In this document: piece after piece, positions 1 to 7,818 of the stretch | Position numbering within the stretch: position 1 is the stretch's first letter | How the letters are laid out: every line of letters starts with the position of its first letter | Origin: RGIG3528 sp964653855 | Lineage (GTDB): Bacteria > Bacillota > Clostridia > Lachnospirales > Lachnospiraceae | Assembly: GCA_964653855.1 (NCBI GenBank) | Contig: CAZZFV010000017.1 | Location: forward strand, 1 to 41,526 | Direction of reading: 5' to 3' | DNA: 41,526 nucleotides | Program-made: the position numbers and the translations under genes | The notes under the pieces: generated by a model | Databases searched by the model: none | What the model saw: only the letters and a program-made list of their open reading frames with translations | What the model was told of the DNA's origin: nothing

Positions 1-14
1 ACTTCGTAGCTCTT

Positions 15-45
15 TTATCGGAAGTTAAAAAGCAACTTCCGATAA
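15..45. terminator. Perfect hairpin upstream of uxuA, possible terminator
   Basis: Two 12-base arms (15-26 and 34-45) pair perfectly around a 7-base loop. No clear T-run follows on either strand, so it could be the terminator of a gene left of the window, an RNA stability element or an operator. It ends 50 bases before the uxuA start. Confidence 0.45.
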
Positions 46-95
46 GTTATATTATTGTTATATATATGTAACCCCGAAGGAGGATTTTTTTTGAT

Positions 96-1172
96 ATGGA
101 CATGACACTCAGATGGTACGGAAAGCAATATGACACCGTTACGCTCGAGCAAATAAGGCAAATTCCGGGCGTGAAAAAGGTAATCACGACTCTTTACAAT
201 AAGCAGGCGGGAGAAGCGTGGAACGCAGACGAAATTTTGGCGCTTAAAAAAGAAGTCGAAGATGCCGGACTTAAAATCGCGGGAATCGAGTCCGTAAACG
301 TGTCGGATGACATAAAGGCGGGAACCGATAAACGCGCCGAACATATCGAAAATTACATAAAGACTCTCGAAAACCTCGGAAAAGCCGATATCCATATGGT
401 ATGCTATAATTTTATGCCTGTGTTTGACTGGACAAGGACGGAGCTTGCGCGTAAGCGCCCCGACGGATCGACAGTGCTTGCTTACACAAAGGAAGCGGTG
501 GACAAAATCAATCCGGAAGAAATGTTTGCGCACATAAAGGATGACACAAACGGCTCTGTTATGCCGGGCTGGGAGCCCGAAAGAATGGAGCGCGTAAAGG
601 AATTGTTCGCTTTATATAAGGATATCGACTCCGAAAAATTGTTTGAAAATCTTAAAATTTTCCTTAACGCGATCATGCCCGTTTGCGATAAGTACGACAT
701 AAACATGGCAATTCATCCGGACGATCCCGCTTGGTCTGTTTTCGGGCTTCCGAGAATCATAATAAACAAGGAAAATATTCTTCGAATGATGAAGATGGTC
801 GACAATCCGCACAACGGAGTGACGTTTTGCTCCGGTTCATACGGCACAAACCTCGAAAACGATTTGCCCGATATGATTCGTTCGCTTAAGGGCAGAATTC
901 ATTTTGCGCATGTGAGAAACCTTAAGTTTAATTCGAAGGACGATTTTGAAGAGGCGGCGCATCTTTCCGCGGACGGAAGCTTTGATATGTATGAAATCGT
1001 AAAGGCACTTTATGATATAGGTTTTGACGGACCGATTCGTCCCGATCACGGAAGAATGATATGGGGTGAAAAGGCAATGCCGGGATACGGACTCTACGAC
1101 AGAGCGCTCGGTGCGGCGTATATAAACGGACTTTGGGAAGCAGTGGAAAAAGCGTCGACAAGAGGAATATAA
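96..1172 (+). CDS. uxuA: Mannonate dehydratase
   Basis: UxuA converts D-mannonate to 2-keto-3-deoxy-D-gluconate in the cytoplasm, the last shared step of the fructuronate arm of hexuronate catabolism. The 358-residue product has the family's opening (TLRWYG after the second Met), the central AIHPDDP metal-site region, the ENDLPDMIRSL stretch and the C-terminal RPDHGRMIWGE motif. The length fits the shorter Gram-positive form; the E. coli protein is nearer 394. AAGGAGG at 77-83 precedes the ATG at 96; the ATG at 102 is a possible alternative. uxuB follows after a 63-base gap on the same strand, so the two probably form an operon. The gap carries a direct repeat that includes the uxuA stop codon. 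Family assignment is secure. Confidence 0.95.
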   Translation: MDMTLRWYGKQYDTVTLEQIRQIPGVKKVITTLYNKQAGEAWNADEILALKKEVEDAGLKIAGIESVNVSDDIKAGTDKRAEHIENYIKTLENLGKADIHMVCYNFMPVFDWTRTELARKRPDGSTVLAYTKEAVDKINPEEMFAHIKDDTNGSVMPGWEPERMERVKELFALYKDIDSEKLFENLKIFLNAIMPVCDKYDINMAIHPDDPAWSVFGLPRIIINKENILRMMKMVDNPHNGVTFCSGSYGTNLENDLPDMIRSLKGRIHFAHVRNLKFNSKDDFEEAAHLSADGSFDMYEIVKALYDIGFDGPIRPDHGRMIWGEKAMPGYGLYDRALGAAYINGLWEAVEKASTRGI

Positions 1173-1226
1173 AAAGTACGAAAACATGCGGTAAAAGTTG
1201 AGTTCTGAAAGCAGGAATATAAAAAG
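1163..1226 (+). repeat. 14-bp direct repeat spanning the uxuA stop and the uxuB ribosome binding site
   Basis: AGGAATATAAAAAG occurs at 1163-1176, covering the uxuA stop codon, and again at 1213-1226, just before the uxuB start. The copies are exactly 50 bases apart. The second copy supplies part of the uxuB ribosome binding site. Confidence 0.7.
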
Positions 1227-1235
1227 GTGAGTGCG

Positions 1236-2849
1236 ATGGAATTAAATCTTAAAAGTATTACGGAAAACAGTATCGAGTGGGAAGAAAAGGGCTATGTGCT
1301 TCCAAAGTTTGACATAAAACAGGTTACCGAAAACACGAAAAAAAATCCCGTCTGGGTACATTTCGGAGCGGGAAATATATTCCGCGCGTTTCAGGCAAAT
1401 TTGATGCAAAGGCTTCTCGACGCGGGAATCACAGGTACAGGAATTGTTGCGGTTGACGGCTTTGATTATGAAATAATTTCGAAAAACTATCGCCCGCACG
1501 ACAATCTTTCGATTGCGGTAACTCTCAAATCGGACGGAAACATAGAAAAAAAAGTTATTGCATCAATTGCGGAAACTTGCATTTTGGACAGCGAAAATGA
1601 GATTGAATATAACCGTTTAAAGGAAATATTCAGGTGCCCGGCGCTTCAAACGGCAACGTTTACGATTACCGAAAAAGGTTATGCGATTTGTGACGCAAAA
1701 GGGGATGTGATGCCGTTTGTGAAATATGATTTTGATAACGGTATCACTGCTCCCAAAAGCTATATGGGTAAAGTTACTTCGTTACTTTATGAGAGATATT
1801 TATGCGGGGCGTATCCGATTGCAATGGTGTCAAACGACAATTGCGCGCGTAACGGCGAAAAGCTTTTTGATGCCGTAATCGCATATGCAGCAAAGTGGGA
1901 AGAAAAGGGATTTGTTAAAAAAGGATTTACGGATTATTTAAGTGATCCGAAGAAAGTTTCGTTTCCATGGACAATGATCGACAAAATCACACCGCGCCCC
2001 GACAAGGACGTCGAAAAGATTTTGGAAAAGGACGGACTTAATCTTACTCCCGTAATCACGTCAAAAAATACTTATGTCGCACCTTTTGTAAATGCGGAAG
2101 AGAGTGAATATTTGGTTGTTGAAGATATGTTCCCGAACGGTAGACCGGCACTCGAGAAGGCGGGAGTAATTTTTACCGACCGCGAAAAAGTGACTCGCGT
2201 CGAGCGCATGAAAGTTTGCACGTGCTTAAATCCGCTTCATACGGCGCTTGCGGTGTTCGGGTGCTTGCTCGGGTTTACAAAAATTTCGGATGAAATGAAG
2301 GATCCCGGTCTTGTGCGTCTCATAAAAGAAATAGGATATAAGGAAGGACTTCCCGTTGTGACGGATCCCGGGATAATCAGCCCCAAGGAATTTATAGACA
2401 CCGTCGTTAACATAAGAATTCCGAATCCTTTTATGCCCGACACTCCGCAAAGAATAGCAACGGACACGTCGCAAAAATTATCCGTAAGATTCGGTGAAAC
2501 GATTAAAGCATATCAAAAATCGGATACTTTATCCGTTAAGGATTTAAAGAAGATTCCGCTTGTGTTTGCGGGATGGCTCAGATACTTATTCGGAGTTAAC
2601 GATAACGGCGATACTTTCGAACTTTCTCCCGATCCCATGATTCCGGAATTAAAAAAATATATCAATGAATTCAAGCTCTTTGATATGCCGGATTTTGATA
2701 CGACGATCAAAATTTTGAGCCCGATTTTGAAAAACAAAAACATCTTCGGCGTCGACTTATTTGAAGTCGGAATGGCTGAAGATGTCACAAAAATGTTTAT
2801 AAGAATGTCAAGTGAGAAAGGCGCCGTGAGACGGGAAATCGAGTTATAA
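1236..2849 (+). CDS. uxuB: Fructuronate reductase, mannitol dehydrogenase family
   Basis: UxuB interconverts D-fructuronate and D-mannonate with NADH and makes the UxuA substrate. The N-terminal Rossmann part shows VHFGAGNIFRAFQ near residue 45, typical of the polyol/uronate dehydrogenase family. VSNDNCARNG and the KVCTCLNPLHTALA segment (family K-x-x-x-LN-x-x-H) follow in the C-terminal half. At about 537 residues it is longer than E. coli UxuB (about 486) but usual for clostridial members. I chose ATG 1236 because AGGTGA (1225-1230) sits five bases before it; an in-frame GTG at 1227 would add three residues. It lies directly behind uxuA. Related mannitol or tagaturonate enzymes share the fold, but the uxuA context makes fructuronate reductase the best call. 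Confidence 0.88.
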   Translation: MELNLKSITENSIEWEEKGYVLPKFDIKQVTENTKKNPVWVHFGAGNIFRAFQANLMQRLLDAGITGTGIVAVDGFDYEIISKNYRPHDNLSIAVTLKSDGNIEKKVIASIAETCILDSENEIEYNRLKEIFRCPALQTATFTITEKGYAICDAKGDVMPFVKYDFDNGITAPKSYMGKVTSLLYERYLCGAYPIAMVSNDNCARNGEKLFDAVIAYAAKWEEKGFVKKGFTDYLSDPKKVSFPWTMIDKITPRPDKDVEKILEKDGLNLTPVITSKNTYVAPFVNAEESEYLVVEDMFPNGRPALEKAGVIFTDREKVTRVERMKVCTCLNPLHTALAVFGCLLGFTKISDEMKDPGLVRLIKEIGYKEGLPVVTDPGIISPKEFIDTVVNIRIPNPFMPDTPQRIATDTSQKLSVRFGETIKAYQKSDTLSVKDLKKIPLVFAGWLRYLFGVNDNGDTFELSPDPMIPELKKYINEFKLFDMPDFDTTIKILSPILKNKNIFGVDLFEVGMAEDVTKMFIRMSSEKGAVRREIEL

Positions 2850-2899
2850 GATTAAAATTAAGCGGCTATGAATAAACGATTGTAATTATTCGGATGCGA

Positions 2900-3640
2900 T
2901 TATACGTTTTTTATAAGATCTTTGATCACTTCGCCCGCAATAATGAGCCCCACAACGGACGGTACAAACGACACACTCCCGGGAACAGGACGGGAGTGCT
3001 TATTCGTGCCGTCCGTTATTTTGTTTTCTGTAACAGGCATTACCGGCGTTATCGGTTTTTCTTCCGAGTACACAACCTTTAACGATTTTATGTTCCTGCG
3101 CTTTAATTCACGCCTCATAACGTGTGCGAGAGGGCATACTTTTGTATCATAAATATCCGCGACCTTAAAGGCACACGGATCGAGCTTGTTGCCCGCTCCC
3201 ATGCTGCTGATTATGGGAATGTTTTTCTCTGTGCAAATTTCCGCAAGAGCAATTTTTGCGGATACGGTGTCAACACAGTCGATAACGTAGTCAAAATCGG
3301 AAAAATCAAAAGTGTCCGAGTTTTCCTGTAAAAAGAAGACGTTGTGCGCGTTTACTTTTACGCTCGGATTTATGTCAAGCATCCGCGCGCGCATCACTTC
3401 CGTTTTGAATTTGCCTATTGTTGAATGCAACGCAATTATTTGGCGGTTTATGTTTGACTCGGACACCGTGTCACGGTCAACGAGATCAAAGCTTCCCACT
3501 CCCGCACGCACGAGAGCTTCGCATACATATCCGCCCACACCACCGATACCGAATACGGCAACGCGTGAAGCCTTAAGTTTTTCTGTGGCAGCGGTGCCGA
3601 TTAAGAGTTCTGTTCTTCCAAATTGATCTTCCATAATCAT
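2900..3640 (-). CDS. tcdA: tRNA threonylcarbamoyladenosine dehydratase (TcdA/CsdL, ThiF-E1 family)
   Basis: TcdA is an ATP-dependent E1-like enzyme that cyclises t6A37 of ANN-decoding tRNAs to ct6A. The 246-residue product opens with FGRTELLIG, has the nucleotide-binding GIGGVGGYV loop near residue 31, LVDRDTVSESNINRQ and the YVIDCVDTVSAK segment, the layout of the YgdL/TcdA group. ATG 3640 is used, with AGGA four bases upstream; ATG 3634 gives a 10-base spacing and is equally possible. It starts six bases after the mnmA stop, so the two tRNA-modification genes are probably co-transcribed and translationally coupled. It converges with uxuB, and I see no clear terminator in the 50-base gap. 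Confidence 0.92.
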   Translation of the reverse strand: MIMEDQFGRTELLIGTAATEKLKASRVAVFGIGGVGGYVCEALVRAGVGSFDLVDRDTVSESNINRQIIALHSTIGKFKTEVMRARMLDINPSVKVNAHNVFFLQENSDTFDFSDFDYVIDCVDTVSAKIALAEICTEKNIPIISSMGAGNKLDPCAFKVADIYDTKVCPLAHVMRRELKRRNIKSLKVVYSEEKPITPVMPVTENKITDGTNKHSRPVPGSVSFVPSVVGLIIAGEVIKDLIKNV

Positions 3641-3646
3641 AAATTC

Positions 3647-4705
3647 CTATTTTATTATCCCGCCGCCGAGCACCGTGTCACCGTCATATAACACGGCGGA
3701 CTGTCCGGGCGTAATCGCGCGGACGGGTGTGTCAAATTTGATATGTACTTCGGTGTCGGAAACGGGTGTTACCGTTCCCTTTGTCGGAATGCTCTTATAA
3801 CGGATTTTTATGTCGCACTTAAAAGGAGCACCGGGCACTTCTCCCAAAATCCAATTAAAGTCACGCGCGTAAAGCTCATCACACATTAAGTCGCCGTTTG
3901 ACCCAAGTATCACATCACCCGTACCCGGGCACAACTTTGTCACAAAAAGCGGCTCCGTATAAGCTATTCCGAGCCCGCGCCTTTGCCCTATCGTATAATT
4001 TATGAGTCCTTTGTTGGGACCGAATACATGTCCGTCTTTTCCCACAAAGTTTCCCGCTTTAAATTCGTGAGTCGAATATTTTTTTATGATGTCCGTATAA
4101 TTTCCGTCCGGCACAAAGCAAATGTCCTGACTGTCGGGCTTTGCGGCATTTTGAAAATTATTGTCCGCGGCAATCACGCGCACGTCCGTTTTTTTGTATT
4201 CACCGAGCGGAAATACGATACGAGCGAGCTTCTCTTGTGTGAGAGTGTAAAGCACATAGCTTTGATCTTTTTTGTCGTCGAGAGCCTTCTTTAAAACATA
4301 TTTTCCGTTTTCTTTTTCGACGCGCGCGTAGTGTCCCGTAACCACGTATTCGCAATCGAGTTCTGCAGCCTTTTTAAAAAGAGCGTCAAATTTCAAATGC
4401 CTGTTGCATTCTATGCACGGGTTAGGCGTTTCGCATCTCTCATAAGAAGAAACAAAATAATCTATTACATATTTTTTAAAGTCTTCGGACAAATCAAAAG
4501 TATAATGAGGAAATCCGAGAAGCGCGCAAACACGTGCCGCGTCTTCCGCATCTTTACCGCTACCGCAGACGGAATCTTCACCCGCCTTTTTTATGTCATG
4601 CAAATGCATCGTGCATCCCACACATTCGTATCCCATATCAATCATTTTTTTTGCGGCAACGGAAGAATCCACTCCTCCGCTCATCGCGATCAGTGCTCTT
4701 TTCAT
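3647..4705 (-). CDS. mnmA: tRNA-specific 2-thiouridylase
   Basis: MnmA adenylates U34 of the Lys, Glu and Gln tRNAs and transfers sulfur to make 2-thiouridine. The PP-loop SGGVDSS lies at residues 9-15. The two catalytic cysteines are visible as Cys100 in the NPCIECN motif and Cys196 in DSQDICFVPDG. GQRRGLGIA and the C-terminal beta-barrel segment ending in LGGGIIK follow. The 352-residue length from ATG 4705 is normal. AGAGG lies just upstream. The frame stays open to 4750, but those 15 extra residues do not look like the family. Transcription probably starts from the duplicated promoter at 4754-4818. tcdA follows in the same operon. Confidence 0.96.
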   Translation of the reverse strand: MKRALIAMSGGVDSSVAAKKMIDMGYECVGCTMHLHDIKKAGEDSVCGSGKDAEDAARVCALLGFPHYTFDLSEDFKKYVIDYFVSSYERCETPNPCIECNRHLKFDALFKKAAELDCEYVVTGHYARVEKENGKYVLKKALDDKKDQSYVLYTLTQEKLARIVFPLGEYKKTDVRVIAADNNFQNAAKPDSQDICFVPDGNYTDIIKKYSTHEFKAGNFVGKDGHVFGPNKGLINYTIGQRRGLGIAYTEPLFVTKLCPGTGDVILGSNGDLMCDELYARDFNWILGEVPGAPFKCDIKIRYKSIPTKGTVTPVSDTEVHIKFDTPVRAITPGQSAVLYDGDTVLGGGIIK

Positions 4706-4753
4706 AAATGCCTCTTTTTTGCAAAGGGTTTTGAAAGATTTTTGCACCATGCG

Positions 4754-4818
4754 ATAAAAAAGTCAAGTGTTAGCATAGCCTAAACAATAAAAAGTCAAGT
4801 GTTAGCGTAACCTAAACC
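4754..4818 (-). promoter_or_regulatory. Tandemly duplicated promoter block of mnmA
   Basis: Two near-identical units of 32-33 bases (4754-4786 and 4787-4818) lie head to tail. Read on the minus strand, each carries TTGACT followed by GTTTAGG and a TATGCT/TACGCT-like element. The only arrangement that puts a -35 before a -10 uses TTGACT of the distal unit (4793-4798) and TATGCT of the proximal unit (4772-4777), a 15-base spacing. The duplication therefore builds the working promoter across its junction. The promoter assignment is by eye. Confidence 0.6.
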
Positions 4819-4901
4819 ATAAAAAATGTGGTAAGCTTGTGTATAAGAGAAGAAAACAAATTTACGGTAAATGAATCGAATGTGAATTTAAAGATAAAGA
4901 G

Positions 4902-4947
4902 AAAAAACGGAGACCTATTTTCGAAATAAAAAAAACGGAGGCTCATT
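4902..4947 (+). repeat. Duplicated ribosome-binding-site segment before the CDF gene
   Basis: AAAAACGGAGACCTAT and AAAAACGGAGGCTCAT lie 28 bases apart. The second copy provides GGAGG (4937-4941) for the ATG at 4948. The first is a decayed copy with CGGAGA and no start codon at a useful distance. Confidence 0.55.
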
Positions 4948-6063
4948 ATGGAAAACGAAAGAGAAACAAAAATCGTAAAAACATGCATAACGGGTATAGT
5001 TACAAATATATTGCTTTCGGTGTTTAAGGCCGTAATCGGATTTATGGCAAATTCCGTCGCCGTAATGATGGACGCCTTAAACAACTTAACGGATGCCGTT
5101 TCGGGAATAATAACTCTTGTGGGAACTTATCTTGCGGGGCGCGACCCCGACAAAAAGCACCCTTTCGGACACGGACGCACGGAATATCTTGCGACGCTTG
5201 CGATTTCCGGGCTTATTTTGTATGCCGGAATAAGTGCATGTATAAGCTCGGTAAAGAGCATAATAAATCCAAAAGAGCCCGAATACGAAACGCTGATGCT
5301 CGTCATAATTTTTGTTGCGATCATCGTGAAAATAGTATTGAGTCTTTTTTACAAAAAACAGGGACAAGTTACGGAATCGGATTCGCTTACGGCATCCGGT
5401 AAAGATGCCGGCTTTGACGCAATAATTTCCGCGGCGACGCTTGTTTGCGCATTTATCTATATTTTCTTTGAAATAAGCATTGAAGCTTATCTCGGTGTTA
5501 TTATCGCGATTTTCATCATGAAATCGGGAATAGAGATACTTGCGGAAACCGTGTCAAAAATCCTCGGTGAAGGTGCAAGTGTGGAACTCGTAAAGGAAAT
5601 CAAAAATACGATTGCTGCACACGACAAGGTGCGCGGAGCATACGATCTTGTAATCAACAATTACGGACATGACAGGCTTTACGGGTCGCTTCACATAGAG
5701 GTTCCCGAAAATTTTACCGCGAACGAGCTTGACTGCCTGACGCGTGAGATAAACGACGAAATTTACGAAAAATTCGGCGTGACGATTGTTGCCGTCGGAG
5801 TTTACGCATACAACGAATCGGATGCGACCGTCACGCAAATGCGAACAAAGGCGACCGAAATCGCTCTTTCGCACGAATTTGTAAAGCAGGTGCACGGCTT
5901 TTATGTTGACAAAAAGAACAAGAAAATACGTTTCGACATGGTAATTTCGCTTGATGCGAAAAACAGGGCGGATCTTTATTTTCATGTGATTTCCGATCTC
6001 AAAAAGGAATTCCCGGACTACGACATATCGGGAAGCATGGATTCGGACTTTAACGAAATATAA
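4948..6063 (+). CDS. Cation diffusion facilitator transporter, Mn-type signature
   Basis: This is an inner-membrane proton/metal antiporter of the CDF family, exporting a divalent metal. Six hydrophobic segments span residues 12-200, with HPFGHGRTEY (71-80) in the loop after TM2. The C-terminal cytoplasmic part has the metallochaperone-like fold region followed by about 80 extra residues. The metal-site positions are Asn45/Asp49 in TM2 and Asp153/Asp157 in TM5. The Zn exporter YiiP has Asp-Asp and His-Asp there. The N/DxxxD plus DxxxD pattern is the one reported for Mn2+ exporters such as MntE, so manganese is the likely substrate; this is inference. GGAGG sits six bases before the ATG. The gene stands alone between the mnmA promoter and a TetR gene. 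Confidence 0.88.
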   Translation: MENERETKIVKTCITGIVTNILLSVFKAVIGFMANSVAVMMDALNNLTDAVSGIITLVGTYLAGRDPDKKHPFGHGRTEYLATLAISGLILYAGISACISSVKSIINPKEPEYETLMLVIIFVAIIVKIVLSLFYKKQGQVTESDSLTASGKDAGFDAIISAATLVCAFIYIFFEISIEAYLGVIIAIFIMKSGIEILAETVSKILGEGASVELVKEIKNTIAAHDKVRGAYDLVINNYGHDRLYGSLHIEVPENFTANELDCLTREINDEIYEKFGVTIVAVGVYAYNESDATVTQMRTKATEIALSHEFVKQVHGFYVDKKNKKIRFDMVISLDAKNRADLYFHVISDLKKEFPDYDISGSMDSDFNEI

Positions 6064-6132
6064 AAAAGCTCGGACTCGGATTTTAACGAGATATAAAGAA
6101 GCCCGGATTCGGACTTTAATGAGATATAAAAA
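6040..6132 (+). repeat. 33-bp tandem repeat, three copies, from the CDF stop into the intergenic region
   Basis: Units begin at 6040, 6073 and 6106. Unit 1 encodes the last seven residues (DSDFNEI) and the stop of the CDF protein. Units 2 and 3 repeat the same sequence with a few substitutions, each keeping the TAA. The array ends just before the TetR promoter. Confidence 0.85.
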
Positions 6133-6148
6133 ATATATACATATTTTA

Positions 6149-6196
6149 TTGACAAATTTTTGTCAAATGTTATACTCTTTTTATGAACACGTTCAT
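6149..6196 (+). promoter_or_regulatory. TetR promoter with two palindromic operators
   Basis: TTGACA (6149-6154) and TATACT (6171-6176) are 16 bases apart. The perfect palindrome ATGAACACGTTCAT (6183-6196) covers the expected transcription start; TGAAC-n-GTTCA is a common TetR-family operator shape. A second palindrome, TTGACAAATTTTTGTCAA (6149-6166), overlaps the -35. Autorepression of the TetR gene and the operon behind it is the natural reading. Confidence 0.75.
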
Positions 6197-6209
6197 TAAG
6201 GAGTGACAC

Positions 6210-6734
6210 ATGCCCAAAATTCTTGAAAATGTGAGAGAAGAACTCATAAAAGAAGCAAAAAAAGAGGTCCTGGAATCGGGCTATTCGCTTCTTACGATAA
6301 GAAGCGTTGCGGCGGCATGTCATATAGCTCCGGGGACGGTTTACAATTATTTTAAATCGAAAGACGCGCTTGTTGCGGCATTCATGATTGAGGATTGGAA
6401 CGAAAACGTTGCAAAAATCAAAAAGGAATGCGAGTGTGCAACCGATCCTTTATCCGCAATTACTTATATGTATGACGGAATAAAGGAGTTTTCCAGTGCT
6501 TACGGCGCACTTTTTAACGATGCGGAGGCAAAAAAAAGCTACAGTTCCGCTTTTGGCTTAAGACACGGAATGCTCATAAAACAGCTTACGGATATTTTGG
6601 AAAGTTTTTGTAAAAAATACGCAAGAGAGTATACGGATGCCTTATCCGAATTCATAGCGGAATCGTTGCTTTTGTGGTGCGTCGACGATAAGAAAAAAGA
6701 TGATTTTTTAGCCGTTGTCAAACAATTTTTTTAA
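6210..6734 (+). CDS. TetR/AcrR-family transcriptional regulator
   Basis: A 174-residue one-domain repressor. The N-terminal helix-turn-helix lies at about residues 22-50 (LLTIRSVAAAC, then PGTVYNYFKSKDAL, the family's recognition-helix end). The remaining 120 residues are the variable helical ligand-binding and dimer domain, with no recognisable ligand class. AAGGAG (6198-6203) precedes the ATG. Its promoter carries two palindromes, so it probably represses itself. The flavin-reductase gene starts 125 bases downstream with no terminator or obvious promoter between, so the repressor likely heads the operon to 10130. It could also act on the CDF gene upstream, but no matching palindrome was seen there. 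Confidence 0.9.
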   Translation: MPKILENVREELIKEAKKEVLESGYSLLTIRSVAAACHIAPGTVYNYFKSKDALVAAFMIEDWNENVAKIKKECECATDPLSAITYMYDGIKEFSSAYGALFNDAEAKKSYSSAFGLRHGMLIKQLTDILESFCKKYAREYTDALSEFIAESLLLWCVDDKKKDDFLAVVKQFF

Positions 6735-6759
6735 GAAACTTATGGATCATAAGTTTAAG

Positions 6760-6820
6760 TTTAAAGCGGAAAACTTGAATTTTAAGCCGAAAATTTAAAT
6801 GTAAAGCGGAAAAACTTAAA
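6760..6820 (+). repeat. Degenerate ~20-bp tandem repeat, three copies, between tetR and the flavin reductase gene
   Basis: Units at 6760-6779, 6780-6799 and 6800-6820 share the core TTTAAAGCGGAAAACTTGAA with substitutions and one insertion. Each contains TAA before the GCGG/GCCG core. No hairpin or open frame explains it. Confidence 0.65.
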
Positions 6821-6859
6821 TTTGCCGATCCTCAATAATTTATTTTTTAGGAGGTACTT

Positions 6860-7786
6860 ATGAGTAGCTTTGAAAACCTGCGTGTAGTGGACAACTTTTA
6901 TCAGACATCGTTGTTTTTCCCGATGCCGACCGTCGTAATCAGTACGCTTACGGAAGACGGAAAGACGACACTCGGTCCCTATTCCCTTATTCAGCCGTAT
7001 TATGTTGCCGGTAAGGATTTTTATGCAATGCTTTTGCAATGCAGAAATTCGTCAAACACCGCTCAGAATATTTTGAGAACGGGAAAGTGCGCAATCAACT
7101 TCGTTCTTGACGACAAAAAGACATTCAAGGAGTGCGTTAAGCTTTCATGGCCGGGAGACAAGCCGGAAGACAAGATGCCGAAGTGCAATTTCAAACTCGA
7201 AAAGAGCATGATCGAGGAAACGACGGGCGAAAAGCGTCCGGAAGTTCTTTCGGATGCGTTCCAGGTAATCGAGTGCACATGGGTAAGAGAGCTTGACGGT
7301 GCGGAAGGCGACAAGGCAGGCATTACCGACGGATATGAGCCTCCTTATCACAACTTCAACGGAATCACAAGCAAGTTCGGCGCGCATTTCATTCTTAAGG
7401 TTGACAAGATCCTTATGAAGAAGAGATATTCGGACGCCATCATAAACGGAGTTACGGCACGTGATTTCCCTCATGCTCCCGTAGATTACGGATACAGGGA
7501 TTCAAAGAACTTCTGGTTCCATAGACACAGAAGGATGATCGCCGAGCTTCTTCCGATCAGAAAGCAGTCGCTTGATTCGGTTCGCTATGCGGCAGACAGA
7601 ATCGACGACGTTGTTAAATTCTCGGATGATGCGCTTGAAATGATATTGAACGTTCCGAGAGTATTTTTGCCGACCGTTCTTCGCGGATGCGTTTCATGGG
7701 CAAGAGAGAACAATTGCACATATATTACCGCTGCCGAGATGAAGATAATAAACGACAAGCGTTCAAAGGAAAAGCAGAAGAAGTAA
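6860..7786 (+). CDS. Flavin reductase-like FMN-binding protein with C-terminal PCP_red-like domain
   Basis: Residues 10 to about 200 resemble the flavin-reductase-like split-barrel family: MPTVVISTL near the start, GPYSLIQPYY for the FMN-contact strand, then NTAQNILRTGKCAINFV. Such proteins bind FMN and pass hydride from NAD(P)H, or serve as flavoprotein oxidoreductases; the partner cannot be read here. The last 55 residues (FSDDALEMILNVP, then VFLPTVLRGCVSWARENN and YITAAEM) resemble the small PCP_red helical domain known from the C-terminus of light-independent protochlorophyllide reductase and from unrelated redox proteins. That second call is inference. TAGGAGG precedes the ATG. The SDR gene starts 32 bases later, so the two are in one operon. 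Confidence 0.8.
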   Translation: MSSFENLRVVDNFYQTSLFFPMPTVVISTLTEDGKTTLGPYSLIQPYYVAGKDFYAMLLQCRNSSNTAQNILRTGKCAINFVLDDKKTFKECVKLSWPGDKPEDKMPKCNFKLEKSMIEETTGEKRPEVLSDAFQVIECTWVRELDGAEGDKAGITDGYEPPYHNFNGITSKFGAHFILKVDKILMKKRYSDAIINGVTARDFPHAPVDYGYRDSKNFWFHRHRRMIAELLPIRKQSLDSVRYAADRIDDVVKFSDDALEMILNVPRVFLPTVLRGCVSWARENNCTYITAAEMKIINDKRSKEKQKK

Positions 7787-7818
7787 ATTGCTGAAGAATT
7801 TATACAAGGAGGAAAATC

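Noticed and set aside
15..533. 172-residue minus-strand frame over the start of uxuA
   Set aside because: It lies opposite a clear uxuA gene and has no family features or ribosome binding site.
4706..4750. N-terminal extension of MnmA
   Set aside because: The 15 extra residues do not resemble the family; the RBS and usual MKRALIAMSGG start lie at 4705.
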